This document shows positions 23,401 through 35,579 of a stretch of 64,000 bases of DNA, piece by piece (the first letter of the stretch is position 1; each line of letters opens with the position of its first letter). Position numbers and translations under genes: made by a program. The DNA is from Albula goreensis. Its lineage: Eukaryota; Chordata; Actinopteri; Albuliformes; Albulidae. The stretch is taken from positions 16,426,245-16,490,244 of the forward strand of contig CM040761.1 of the NCBI GenBank assembly GCA_022829145.1. The letters run 5' to 3'. The notes under the pieces are model-generated. The model had not been told where the DNA came from. It searched no databases and was given only the letters and a program-made list of their open reading frames with translations.

Positions 23401-26400
23401 GACTAGATGAACACTTGACCTTAAAAAGGCTACAATAACCCACAAAAGCAAAAATTTTGATTTTGATGTTCACCTTAGCAGGCTAATCATAGGTCTTATT
23501 GTGTAGGGCAGCCAGTGGAGGCTATGGCTTAAAATAGCAGACCTACTCTCATTACAAACACTACAATGAATTCTGAATGAACTCCAGTCTTAAGATAAGG
23601 GGGACCACTTTAATGGTGCACCTGAAGTGGGGGTGGTCCTGGAAGAAGGCCTTCTCCTTGTCAATGGCTTCAGTCAGGGTCACCCTGTCCGTGATGTCCT
23701 TCTGGCCCCGGCACTTGACGATCATGTAGCCCTTGGTCAGGTGGATGACTTCGTTGTGAACAATGTCCACTACTGTCTCCTCTGTGCCCTTGTCTACCAG
23801 GTCTGGCTTGGTCAGGATACCAGCCCACATTTGACAAGGTTTTAATATTCACAAAAAAGTGCTTTTCTATACTTTTCAGACAAGAACCCCTCAGTAACCC
23901 TTATCCCCCAGATTGATTAAATTGAAGATTTCCCTCTTGTCTTTAACTGCAGATTTACTGTATTTGACAAGGTACATCAACTGGGAGCATAGTTCTCATT
24001 ATCAGTGATGACAAGAGGAATGGAAATGGATGTGTAACTCAGTCAGTCAGTCAGTCAGGTGTAAGGTATGACAGAGTGGCCAGACTGAGTGTCCACTTTG
24101 TGGTCATTTGAAGGCAGTCTGCCGTAGATATTAAAAACAAACAGGAAGCGCTTAGTAGGGGCAGTCAGAGTAATAACTATACCTAGAGTCCTTTCACCAT
24201 CAGGGTCCACCTCCTGTGCCATCTTCAAGGCCTCAGTAGTTGCTATGTCAACATTGCATGGCACTACAACCAAGTTAATGGTCTCCTGCTTTGTGATGAA
24301 CTTCCTGATCAGCCTTTTGATCTGAAAAGATCAAATACAGAATAAGCATGTCTTTTTCACAAAGACATCAATTACAGAAGAAAAACTGGCAAATATTGCC
24401 TCAATCCAGAGATTATTCTTCTTCAGAGCACAAGCATGTGGACAGGTGTACAAATGGAAGGTATAAACATGCATCATTACATCACAAAGACAACTCTAAG
24501 GTTAGCTGAAGGCACAGGTAAAAGGGGCGTTCCCAACATTATAACAACATGAACTCAACCATTGTACACTGGCTGTAAATGCTTTTTGTTCTCAAGTACA
24601 TCTATTTTGCATGCTTCATTGCATGGCCAGACAGTTACACAGTGATGGGAAAATGAGGCTTCATAAACCTCCAAAAGGATATATTTGCACTCACCTGCTC
24701 CCCGATATTCTCAGGCTGACCCTTCACTGCCACTCTGGCGATGCCCGGCAGGTCGATGAGCGTGAGGTCGGGGACATCGGGGGAAGAGATCTCCAGACTG
24801 ATGAGGTCATCACTGATCCCCACTCCAACTCCCGCCATCTCGTCCTGAGCTGAAGGATAATTGGGGGATGGAGGGTCAATAGGCTATCATACAAACAAAC
24901 CACAAATAGATGGAACGGCTACATTTATAATGACTTGTTGTGGATGAATAACTGATATTCAAAGACTTTATTGCCAATGCTATATTGAAAACTTTTTAGT
25001 ACTATAGGAAGTGTGTGTGAATGCTGTTTGTCTGCATTTGATAACTGTACATTACTGCATGTATGTATGGTTAGTAAGTGTGCAGTTAGGCATACTTGGC
25101 GGTACTGTTGTGAGCCGGTGGCAGTGCTGTGGGTCCTGACCAGTTATGTGTCAGTGGTGTGGTTGTAGCCTATCAAGATGACTGCCCCCATCACTCACAG
25201 CTGGCTGGCCTCATAAAATGGCCACCAGGCCCAATCACTGATCCTACCAAGATGGCTACCTGACATGACAGGCTTTATGGTGGCGCACCAGTGTTACTGC
25301 AGGCAACCGCCCGCTTTAATGCAGCTAAACTGGGTCGTAGCCGAGCAGCTCCCTAGGTTACATGTACAGTGTACAGTAGTGTTCATTGTGTTTTTGTGTA
25401 TTTGTGTATTTAGTTAATATGTTTCCTTCTTGTTAGAAAACCACACACACCCTTACCCAAACCCTTAATCTCCCACTCCAATTTCCCCACACCTGTGTGT
25501 ACCCCATCCCAAAAAAGCTCCAGTTCATGGAAACCTGTCTCCATGTTCTAGCCGACACCCCCATGGCGATCACCCTACAGTTTAACCACACCTCAGGAAT
25601 GTGAAGGAGCAGGCACAGTTTGCCGTAGGCACCCTGCCCTTCACTACAGACTGCACTGAATGAAAACATTTTAAAGCTGGAAGTCAATAAACTAACCAAT
25701 CAAGAAAATTATCATATAATTAGCAATCATATATTGCCACAATTACACTAGCCAAGTTAAGAGGAAAATCAAGTTCAATATGCTGAATTTCATGTTGTTC
25801 CGAAGATACTGGAGATCTTGTAAGGAGTCTCTGCAACAGTGGAATATTAACAGAGAATATGAAACAAAATATCTGCAGTGAACCTTGAATCTTTTGGTCA
25901 AGAGCAGTGGATAAGCAGCAAAGATATTCTGTAGCACACATAGTGAGACTATGACATTATATAGCATTAAATACTGGGCCAGAACACAAGAATATCTTTA
26001 TGGTTATGAAAGTGATACTTCACACTTTTAAAACTGTTAAGGAATTTCTCTTCCAGTGAATTCATTTCACATTCATATACTTTCAAGTGATTCATGGAAA
26101 AAATAAGGACTCTATGATTTGATCAAAAAAATAGACAGAAACAGAGCAAATAAGAAAGGAGGATCTCCACCTCCTCTGATCATCTTCTCCACATCAGCAG
26201 GGTCCTTTATGTCCTCCTCTCTGTCACTGTAGCTGATCTTCCCATACCACGGCTCCTCCTCTTTCAGCCTCTTCATCTTCAGCTCCAGAGGACATCTTGT
26301 CACGATGCCTACAAAAACAGACACACATACACACAAAGAAAGAGAATGAGAAAGAAAGAGGGAGCTAGAGAGAAGGAGTAACAAACATTTTACTATTCAA

Positions 26401-26889
26401 TCTTGTAAAAAAAGTGAACTTTTGTTTTGTTTGCACTTTTTCTTATCATTGATTGTTGCTTGTATCTGCTGTGCAATGTGCCAATTTAGCATCTGAATTT
26501 TAATGAATCAAAGACTAACTAACGTCACTGCAAGAGGGGAAGAATCCAGGTTTAATCCTCTTGTGTTCTTGAGGCTTGACTCAACATGCGTATCGATAAT
26601 CAATGAGATGCTCTCCACATTCCAGGTGATGCCATGAACCCACTAGCTCTACCAGATAACCAGTTCAGCCAGTTCACTTCTGTCATGAGGCTGGTCAAAT
26701 GACTCTCCCCCAAAAATATTTGAATGGTATTATCTGATGAGACACATTAAAGGAGACAGAGACATAAGGACAGCAACACAGACAGGAAAATAAGGGCAGA
26801 TAAGGGCTGATTGACAAAACAAATACAGACAACACAGAAATGAAGTAGGGACACAGAGGCAGGGACATACAGACATTAACAAAATAATC

Positions 26890-26967
<78 letters not shown>

Positions 26968-27165
26968 ACACTTACCGCTCCCCCTGGGCAGTGCCACCCC
27001 AGACAGGGCCTCCAGTACAGAACTCTTTCCCGAGCTCTGGTCCCCAATCACAGCGATAGCCGGTAAAGCCAAGTCCTTCTCCACCCCAAGGGATCTCAGG
27101 GAGTCAATCAGGTCGATGCAGGGACGCACCTTCTCCTCATAGTGCTGGTTCAGGGTGTTGCTCAT
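20435..27165 (-). CDS. mx: Mx gene 3: interferon-induced dynamin-like GTPase, with two splice-site irregularities
   Basis: Twelve coding exons: 26976-27165, 26171-26308, 24695-24849, 24183-24321, 23622-23820, 23281-23359, 22947-23069, 22413-22545, 21989-22147, 21519-21595, 20968-21207, 20435-20659. They total 1857 nt, 618 residues, if both irregular sites are used. The start is the ATG of [12 protein letters not shown]; the preceding 39 nt to acceptor 27204 are open but have no ATG, and a noncoding exon ends at 27245. GTPase motifs [12 protein letters not shown] and TKPD are present. Exon 23622-23820 is preceded by TG where gene 2 has AG. Exon 22413-22545 lost bases at its 5' end, and frame is kept only by an acceptor two bases downstream (CAG|AG|). 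Either could make the gene partly or wholly defective, yet no internal stop exists. Its closest relative is gene 2. Confidence 0.85.
23821..23822 (-). other. Mutated 3' splice acceptor (TG for AG) in Mx gene 3
   Basis: The coding strand reads GGGCTG followed by GTATCC; Mx gene 2 reads GGGCAG followed by GTATCC. Exon length and frame fit only if splicing occurs at this TG. The nearest usable downstream AG would remove 18 nt, including the TKP of the GTP-binding TKPD motif. The nearest clear upstream AG adds 46 nt and shifts frame. Confidence 0.75.
24035..24057. repeat. Short CAGT tetranucleotide repeat
   Basis: About five CAGT units in the Mx gene 3 intron upstream of exon 23622-23820. Confidence 0.85.
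26898..26965. repeat. GT/CA microsatellite at Mx gene 3 P-loop-exon donor
   Basis: About 34 TG units. On the coding strand the intron reads GTAAGTGTCTCA and then CA repeats. It matches the arrangement in Mx genes 1, 4 and 5. Confidence 0.95.
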
Positions 27166-27244
27166 TTTGCTCGGGTGATCAGGTGTTTCAGTCTGTTCTT
27201 CTGCCTAACAGCAGAGGGAATGAAATGAAATAATCACTGCTTAC

Positions 27245-27375
27245 CACCTCTCAAGTGAAACTGCTGTGAGCGTTACAGTATCGAAGATGGAATGCTGTAT
27301 GGTGAGCTCAGAGATGCCCCTCCATGCGTGCTTTCAAGAAAACGAAAGTATTGTATGTGTGTTTCGGTTTTGACC
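27245..27375 (-). promoter_or_regulatory. Promoter and noncoding first exon of Mx gene 3, two ISREs
   Basis: GAAAACGAAAGT (27338-27349) fits the ISRE core GAAANNGAAA. A second block, GTTTCGGTTTTG at 27361-27372, reads CAAAACCGAAAC on the coding strand. Downstream, a GTAAGC donor after 27245 would end a noncoding exon that has no ATG and splice to acceptor 27204. The tandem ISREs predict strong interferon induction. Confidence 0.7.
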
Positions 27376-28492
27376 TTGTCGGTTACCGGGAATTGGGAGA
27401 GCGTTAATATCACATCAGTGATTGGCATTAACATCATTAAGGTTAATGAAATAATGTACAGAAAACACGGATTTAGACTGAAAAATTGACTTAGCTACTC
27501 AGCATTAAAGTTGGTTGATACATGCTTCACAATTAATAATGTGTATTTACAAGTTGGTTGAGTGTTTTATATTTTATCAAAAGAATTCGCAGGGTATCTA
27601 CCGACAACACTCAAACAACGGAAACACCTAATATAAACATCTTGCTAATAACGCACAGGAATTGCCTGACCAATTATAAACATTGTGTTCGCGAAATATG
27701 AATTAATACCACATTCAGTTGAAATGGAGGGCTCTTGGGTGTGATATGGCCATTTGTCCCCTAAATTGTTTTTGGAAGCAACAACATGACACGAGTTCAG
27801 CATAGAAACGGACACTTTGTAGTATAAGTACGTGTTTTACATTGATATCGTTAATGAGTTGGTATGTTTTCTTTATTTAAAATAAAAAAAAGAAATTCAT
27901 ATAAAAACACAGAATCTACATAACAATCACGTGGAGTAGAACATGTCAAAATCAACATTGCGATAATAGGTGCACACCTTACATTTTGTTATTTTATGAG
28001 ATTTTATAAAGGCTTTGTGTCTTGTTTCTCACATCTGTAAATAAATGATATTTGAAGATTCTCGATTGAACGATTCTCCTTTCAAAACCTGCAAAACATA
28101 TCACTCTTTCCCACATACATTGGAAATTATTTTATTGCTTGCCAGAATATCCACATTTTTTTGTTGAACAAGATCATTTCATAGGAACAGGTATCAAGAA
28201 ATAAGACTTCCATGGTTAGAAAAAGCTGGACCAAGGGACGCGCTTGGATATCTTCAAACTACACTTCTCAAAATTGACTCTTTCATAAATACTGTTTTTA
28301 CTTAACTGTAACAATTATTCAGGATGTTTAAAGTATGAATTCTAGATATATAATGCTGAAACATTTTTTGTATTTATTTACAACGTTGCTGATACTGTAT
28401 GATTTTGTCAGAAGTTGACTGTACTATTCCTAGCCTTTTACAGATGGCTCCTTAAATTTAAGGTACAAGTGAGCTAGCTCTGCTTATCGTCC
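27376..28492. other. Spacer between Mx gene 3 promoter and Mx gene 4
   Basis: AT-rich, with no gene or repeat recognised. TTTATT at 28373-28378 is a polyadenylation signal AATAAA for Mx gene 4 on the minus strand, 115 bp past its stop codon. Confidence 0.65.
28373..28378 (-). terminator. Polyadenylation signal of Mx gene 4
   Basis: AATAAA on the minus strand, 115 bp downstream of the TGA at 28493-28495. Confidence 0.6.
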
Positions 28493-31400
28493 TCAGAAGA
28501 ACTTGGCGATTTTAGCCTGGGCCAGCGTGAGGCGCTCCACGCGGTTTTGCATATCGATCCTCCGGCGGCTGACATCCGTCTCCTCGCGTAGGATCTCGTT
28601 AACGTTGCCTCCATCCATCAGGTTAAGCATCTCTCGACACAACATCCGGGACGACTCCTTCAGCAAGAAGAAACGGATCAGCATCGGTACCTGGTCAGCT
28701 AGCCGCTGGACGACGATCTGCAAAGGAAGAGGGTAATTACTTACTTTGGAAAAGTATATTGTATGAAAACCTATAACTTCACATTTGATCAAAGTATCAA
28801 TAATGGGATTGAAATCCATGGTAATTTGTGTGGAGAAAAGTAGCTGCTTTAACCACAGGGCTAATGAGAAAGATTTTGAGGTTTATTTATTTACATAATT
28901 TTAAATTATTTTAATGGTCATTGCTTGAAGATAACCAAGTGTGTCACCACCAACCCATTTACCTCATAGTAGGCTCTCAGCATCTCAGGGTATTTGGTCC
29001 GGCTGTCAAAGCCTGCACAGTTGTCCTCTGAGACCTTCTCCCCTGTGCGTCCACACTCGTTTAGGGTTTTGTAGTAGATGCCATCCTGAGTGTAGACCAG
29101 CTGCTCCATTTCAAACTGCTCCAGAATCCTCTCCTGGACCAGGGCCTCTTGATTTGACTGTATGTTGTCTATCTTGTTCTGGGGAGATGGGAGAAAGAGG
29201 AGGAAGGCGCAGTGTTTCAGAGCAGTGTTCTCAGACATTTGCATCTGAGAGTCTCCTAAAATGACTGACATTCTCAATGAAATGGCTCTGAAAACCATGC
29301 TTTAATGCGGTGGCAATTTATCCACCAAACACACAGGAAATATGTCTACATCATATTGCCTTTTTATCCAAGACAGAATATGTTAAGCAGCTGTTTAATT
29401 CAATAAATGCATTCAGTATCTTCTATAGTAACAATTTATCAAGGATGTGTAAACCAGACAAGGTTTATTTTATCTGAAAATATGAAATATGTATTCAACA
29501 TAATGTGCAATATCTTAAAGATTTTTCTCATTTTGATAAGGATCTCCTGGAACACCTTCACTGATCCCACCCTGGGTCAGACATGGTGTTGATTCTTTTT
29601 AGACATATGCTTGAAGTGAGATGATTACATTTTTCCACTGAAGCAGTTTTAATTATTAATTGCATTAACTGATTGGATAAGGGCTGAGTAACAATGGAAA
29701 CCAGCACACCCTGTCTCTCCAGAATAACTCTTAACCCTTTGTTCATATTGATGCAAGTGTCGAAGATGGTGCGTGAATTACCGATGACACACATTGAAGA
29801 AAAGGAAAATGCTGAAAGCAGTTTTTCGCCACATCGGTAAACTGCATCTGGACCATCTCTGAGAAACAAATGGACAGACAGTTCATGCAAATTGAAAGTT
29901 ATACCACACGACCAATCACCAGCAATCTTTTCATGTCTGCAGATATTATGATGTCATGGAGCTCCATTAAGCAGTTAAAACACCACATGATTGAAACCTG
30001 CATTCAGACTTCATTAAATTTTTTTGTAGCATATAAATGTATCTACACTTAAAGCAGGCTAGAAAAAACAGCGTACGCAGGGGTTGCCATGACATAGTTA
30101 TCAATAATTCAGACAGGAGTCCCTGTCTCTGTTACCTCTGATGGTCTTCATTGTCTCCATTGCTGGCTCCCTTAGTTTTGTTACCAGCCTCTGGACAACC
30201 ATCTCAAACACATTGTAGTCACTGAACCCAGGCAGCTCACGGCCTCTGTGTTTGAGGTCATACTCTTTTACCACATCCTGCACTATTGTGTGAACTAAAA
30301 CGACACAGAAAAAAAAACAGTTCATATAAAATTACACAAATAATTCCAATAACAAAATCCAAAACTCTGTATGTCTGGAGGACTCATGAGCTAAGCACGG
30401 GCTCATTAGTAACTGATTCTATAAAAGTAATGTAGAGGCAGGCGTGTTTTACAGAGAAACATCAGCTTCATAACTTAGGATAAAATGACCTATGTGCTGT
30501 CCCATTCAAAATACAGGGGAATTCTGTTTAAAAGGCTTGTAAAATATTTAATAATTAGTATAATGTGTTATATTCCCAGTGTGTGAAAAGCAAGCAGAAG
30601 TTTAAATGAGGTCTGAATTTCATGTCATGGTGTTTTTTTACAGACATGTTATGGTAAACAGACATGCTGTAGATGCAAGGGTACAATGCACTAGAAAAGA
30701 AATGTACAGGTCTTTCTTAATAAATGTATGCACTCTACACGTTTATATAAATATAAGTACTCATTACATGTATCTTTGGTGCTGTCCAGGTGGTCATTCC
30801 ACTTTTTAAATTCAGAACGCAGCTGGATGAACAGGTTTTCGTCGTTGACAACCTCCCCTGTAGACAGCCGCTTAATCTTGTCATTGAAGTGCGTTAGTGT
30901 CTGAGGGGAGTAGAAGAGGACAGAGGGGGTCAGAGGATATGTAACACTCTAAGTTAAGTTCCCTCATATCTTAGGTGTGTACAGAAGTGTAAGTGCACAG
31001 GAAAATTAGATGATAATCATAGTTAAACCAGCTGATTTATACACTATGAAAAAAGGCTTCTCAAGGGTTTATTGCTTGTAATCACGGGAGAAACCTTGAT
31101 ACTATATACTATAACTATTATTGGACCATTAATGAATGATTTGGTGCAACAGAACCATAATTTGGTTCTACAGTATAGAACCATTAACATTTCAATAATA
31201 CCAACTGATTCATAACTGGCTCTATACAGAACCAAAATAGGTTCCTCTCTGATTATAAGTGAGGGCAGAGGTGTGTTAGGGCAGAGGTATGTGAGGGCAG
31301 GGTGTGTTAGGGCAGAGGTGTGTGAGGGCAGAGGTGTGTGAGGGCAGGGGTGTGTGAGGGCAGGGGTGTGTGAGGGCAGGGTGTGTGAGGGCAGGGGTGT

Positions 31401-34400
31401 GTGAGGGCAGGGTGTGTGAGGGCAGGGTGTGCTCACGTCGATGAGGAAGGTCTTCCTCTGTTGGGGCTCCAGGGGGGGTCCCCTCTCACACTGACCCAGG
31501 TCTGTCCTGGTGTCCCACAGCTGTTTCTTAATTTGCTCTGATATGAGAGGCAGGGATTTCTGATGAGGGAAAAGAACATGGCAGTGAGACCGTGACATTT
31601 TATATGAGGTCCATGTTATTTAATGAAAGTGTTGATGAGACATTATAAACATTTATTAATGAAAAATGATTGGTCATTTTATTTTTGGTGTCCTGTCCTT
31701 ACATAAGTCAGCCTTATAACTCAACTATTATACATTTCTTTTGAATGTGCACTGAAAACCACTTATTTGTATGATATCGTCTGCTTCATAGTATATATTA
31801 CAGCAGGAATATGAAGGCAATCAAGTGATCTGTTAAGCGTTTTTGCTAGGTAATTTTTATTTAGTCAATATTTGTCCATAACTTTGACTCACTAACAAAT
31901 CCAAGAATATTTTTCCAAAAACCCAGTTCAATGAAGGCTAAGCACAAATTTAACTCACCTTGATGTGGTCCACCAGGTCCTGTGTCAGCTTTGTAGCAAG
32001 ACATTGTGTTGTCGCTTTCTCCTCATAAAGAAGAGAACTGGAAAAAGTCGTATTTTGTAAAACTTAGCACATCATCCAATACTGTGGATATCTTTTTATT
32101 TCTGTCTATATCTGAACAAACCCAACATACAATGCTCAATCTTCAGCATTCAGGATGACTTCTCAAAATTCATCATCTTTGCTTATGGAGATGAATACCA
32201 AAAATGCAGTGCTGTACTGTTTAATCTCAGGGAAGTGCTGTTTTTTTAACATACCTGAAGTACTCATGGCGTCTAAAGAAATCCCTCTCTATCTTTGTGG
32301 CATCAGAGAGGGAGATTCTATCATTTATCTGCTTCTGGCCGCGACATTTCACGATGATGTAGCCCTTGCTGAGTGGTATCACTTGGTTTCGGACGATGTC
32401 TAGAACATTCTTTTCGGTCCCTTTGTCAACCAGGTCCGGCTTGGTCAGAATGGCTTTTTAGAGCAACAGACAAAATTTGCATGACGTAACTTGCTCATAT
32501 TTTAATATTAACTTGAGTCAGTCACTGATATTTCATAGACACTTTCTGCTAGAACAAAGTAAAGGACACCATGGCACAGTGATATTTTCGTGATTCCCGC
32601 ATTGAGGTGTTGATCTGTACCAATCATGAAGACCCCAAAGAGAAAGCAAGATTCTGCAAATATTCTGAATCATGAATCAGAGCTCTGTGAATGATGAGGC
32701 TGTCCTGCAAATGGAGAAATGTGGTCGCTGAACTTTTTTACCCAGAGTTCTTTTGCCCTCAGGATCCGCTTCCTGTGCCATCCTCAATGCTTCAGTTGTT
32801 GCTATGTCAACATTGCATGGAACCACTACCAATATAATGGTTTCGTTCTTCTCAATAAAATTCAGGATGAGATTTTTTATCTGCAAAGAAAACCATATCA
32901 TTTACAGTTAGCTTTTCTTTCAAATCAGAGAGGACTGTTTTCTTAAAACCGTACACATATTTTACAAAACCATTCCAGATATCTCATTCCAGATCTCATA
33001 ATATAGTAAATAACAGAAACTATTCATTTTTATTTTCTTAACAGTGATTATGCCTATGCATTCTCAGTTTATTTCAATACTTCTTAATACTACTATGGTA
33101 CTTAAGTTTTTCTTCAATGGTGCATGGTACAGCATTCTGAGTTTGCCTGTTGGTTTGACTGAGAAAAATTCCTGGGGAATCCTCCCCATTTTAGGAAACC
33201 AGGAAGGAACTTTACACTCTATGATTCTACACTCACCTGTTCCCCAATGTCCTCTGGCTGGCCTTTTACAGGGACCCTGGCGATCCCGGGGAGATCGATG
33301 AGGGTGAGGTCACATACATCTGGTGCACTGATCTCCAGAGTGATCAGCTCATCACAGATCCCTACCCCTTCCCCTGCCAGCTCATTCTGGGCTGTGAACA
33401 AAGCATCATATTTTTATGGTTTTATTTGATGGATCATACAACAGACCATCAAACTAAACATGAATTTGTTGCATGACACTGCAAAAGGTACCATATTTGA
33501 ACATACTACCATTTAAGCTACACAAAGAAGGGGTAGTTCACAGAATATGCTTTTGCATTAAGAGGGTAATAGGCTCAGGGAAATTTTTAAACTTTTAAAG
33601 GGAAGGGAAGTAGAACTAAACTGGTTTGCCACAGCTTCATTCAACCTAAATAATGCAGAAAGGAGCCAAAAACTCTCATTCAATAATAAGAGGAAGAAGA
33701 ACAAAAACAATAGCTAGGGCATACATGAAAGAGTTTAAAATTAAACAAATCTGCGGACAGAATTAATCAGAACCACTTCCTGTCTGGATTTTGTTTAACA
33801 GAATAATGAAGAATGACATTTGGAAATTTGCCTATTTACTCAAGGTGAACCTTAGAAGTGGGAAATGAAAGTTGCAGTGGCCTTAGAGGCCATCACAGGG
33901 AAAGTACCGGCTAAGAGGGCTGGTGTACAGCACGTGCTCTCAGGGAAAGGTGCAAATTCAGGGAGACTTTTTTCTCCACTTCCTCACACTAATGTGACCA
34001 TCATACTGAAGAACTCTTTTAGATGTAGACTCTTTAATGACATGCTAAACGGCTCACTGTGATGATTAAAGAGACCAAAGCAATTTCTGACAGAGTATGG
34101 ATGTCAGAGTATGGATCCTGGTGTTCCTTCATCTAACTGGCAATGGAAAAAGCTTTGCTATCCTTTGTCACTTCGATCCCCCAGGTCAAAAGTGCAAATG
34201 TGAATTTTGCTATAATTTCACTTATCTGGTCAAATGAAGGTGAGACAAAAATAGCAGTAACCTTTAGCCACATAGCCCTCCACCAGTGATGGGTCATCAA
34301 ACTGGATGAACTCATCCTTGTAGGAGATAACTGCCCTCCACTGGATCCCTCCTCTCAGCTTCCTCAGCTTCAGTTCCAGGGGACACCGTGTGACAATTCC

Positions 34401-34443
34401 TGCAGAAGAAGACAATCTTTGAAACCATATGTAGTAAGTTTAA

Positions 34444-34487
<44 letters not shown>

Positions 34488-34522
34488 CTCTGCTGTGTAA
34501 TATGTTGTGAGTTTGGGTGTGT

Positions 34523-34569
<47 letters not shown>

Positions 34570-35012
34570 TGACTTACCGCTCCCCCTGGGCAGTGCCACC
34601 CCAGACAGGGCCTCCAGTACAGAACTCTTTCCCGAGCTCTGGTCCCCAATCACAGCGATGGCCGGTAGAGCCAAGTCCTTCTCGATGCCGATGACCCTCA
34701 GAGAGTCGATCAGGTCGATGTAAGGCCGCACCCTTTCATCCAGGTGGCTGTGGAAAACTCCTTCCATTGGTTGACTGACATGGCGAGAAAGAAACAGGAA
34801 CATAATGAACACATGATTTACTGAAACTGAAATGACATGATAAGAGAAATGACAAATGAACAGTACTCTTACAATGGCAGCAATAACTGCGGACTAGGAA
34901 AACGTTAGCTTTCTTGTAATGATTTGTAAGAAGGAGAAAGAAACACCCCTCACCTTTCTTCAATTTCAAGTGCAGTACTGACATCTTCAGTGCTGTCTGT
35001 GGGACTATCCAT
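28493..35012 (-). CDS. mx: Mx gene 4: Mx-family dynamin-like GTPase (second subfamily), complete
   Basis: Thirteen coding exons: 34954-35012, 34578-34774, 34262-34399, 33237-33391, 32742-32880, 32255-32453, 31959-32037, 31437-31559, 30768-30900, 30136-30294, 29782-29858, 28963-29178, 28493-28717. They total 1899 nt, 632 residues, all phases consistent. The acidic leader [12 protein letters not shown] is followed by a GTPase domain with [12 protein letters not shown] and TKPD, the stalk, an L4 loop quite unlike genes 2 and 3, and a carboxy end in FF. The stalk segment reads [14 protein letters not shown] where genes 2 and 3 have [14 protein letters not shown]. Gene 5 shares this style, so 4 and 5 form a separate subfamily. 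The donor GTTACT after 34262 is weak. Expected role: an antiviral GTPase, perhaps with different targets or induction. Confidence 0.92.
31258..31432. repeat. G-rich minisatellite in Mx gene 4 intron
   Basis: About ten imperfect copies of a 15-18-bp unit (GTGTGTGAGGGCAGGG type). It ends within five bases of the GTGAGC donor of exon 31437-31559. Open reading frames across it are only repeat artefacts. Confidence 0.9.
34445..34486. repeat. Compound TG/AG microsatellite in Mx gene 4 intron 2
   Basis: About nine TG units followed by about eleven AG units, separate from the longer TG tract next to the donor. Confidence 0.9.
34518..34566. repeat. GT/CA microsatellite at Mx gene 4 P-loop-exon donor
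   Basis: About 24 TG units with one interruption, lying 7 bp inside the intron. The coding strand reads GTAAGTCACACC and then CA repeats. Confidence 0.95.
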
Positions 35013-35501
35013 TGAATACAAAAATCTGAAGGGCAAGATGATTAAAAAACTGCTCTTTTCTCCATTTTATACCAAAAGACATTTTTAGGCATTTCAATGG
35101 TTCTTACTGTACTGGGCTACTGAGGTAAATGGTACAAACTTATGCATCCTCTTATGGCAATTTACAATTAGCTCATTATGAAAACATATCATATTTCCCT
35201 GAGATTCATCAGAAATCAATTGGTGGGGTGTGATGGTCTGCATAATAACACTTTTTTTGTCAAAAAGGATGTAAGAAGAAGCACTTGGGACAAATTTCTG
35301 CAATTGTTTCATTCCACCTCTCTGTCTTTCCCCTGACCAGAAACAGAATGTCAGAAACAAAAATGAAAAAAAAAACATCAAAGACAGTTCTGTGTGAATA
35401 ATGACACCCAATAAAATTGGATATTTAATAATATCAATGCTTGTTATGTAAATGTCATTTACAAAAAAAATCTCCACAAAGTAGCTGAGTTGTGACTTAC
35501 C

Positions 35502-35575
35502 GTGTGATTTGGGAAGTGATGGTTGAGAGCCTGTGTCTTTCAGTGACAGGGAGAGGAAGGTGAGAGTTTTATACT
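35502..35575 (-). promoter_or_regulatory. Inferred core promoter and noncoding exon of Mx gene 4
   Basis: TATAAAA on the minus strand (35567-35573). A candidate 5'UTR exon then ends at CACACG with a GTAAGT donor after 35502, which could splice to an acceptor above the ATG at 35012. I saw GAAACT half-sites near 35620 but no full GAAANNGAAA. Confidence 0.5.
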
Positions 35576-35579
35576 GAGA

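Noticed and set aside
25080-25380. Stretch of higher GC in a Mx gene 3 intron, first thought to be a gene or CpG island
   Set aside because: No open frame, no splice structure and few CpGs; possibly an old repeat, but no family could be named.
20435-27165. Calling Mx gene 3 a pseudogene outright
   Set aside because: There are two irregular splice sites but no internal stop, all GTPase motifs, and a promoter with ISREs; transcript data are needed to decide.
31044-31598. Long minus-strand open frame of Pro/His/Thr-rich repeats
   Set aside because: It is the translation of the minisatellite plus a real Mx exon; not a separate protein.
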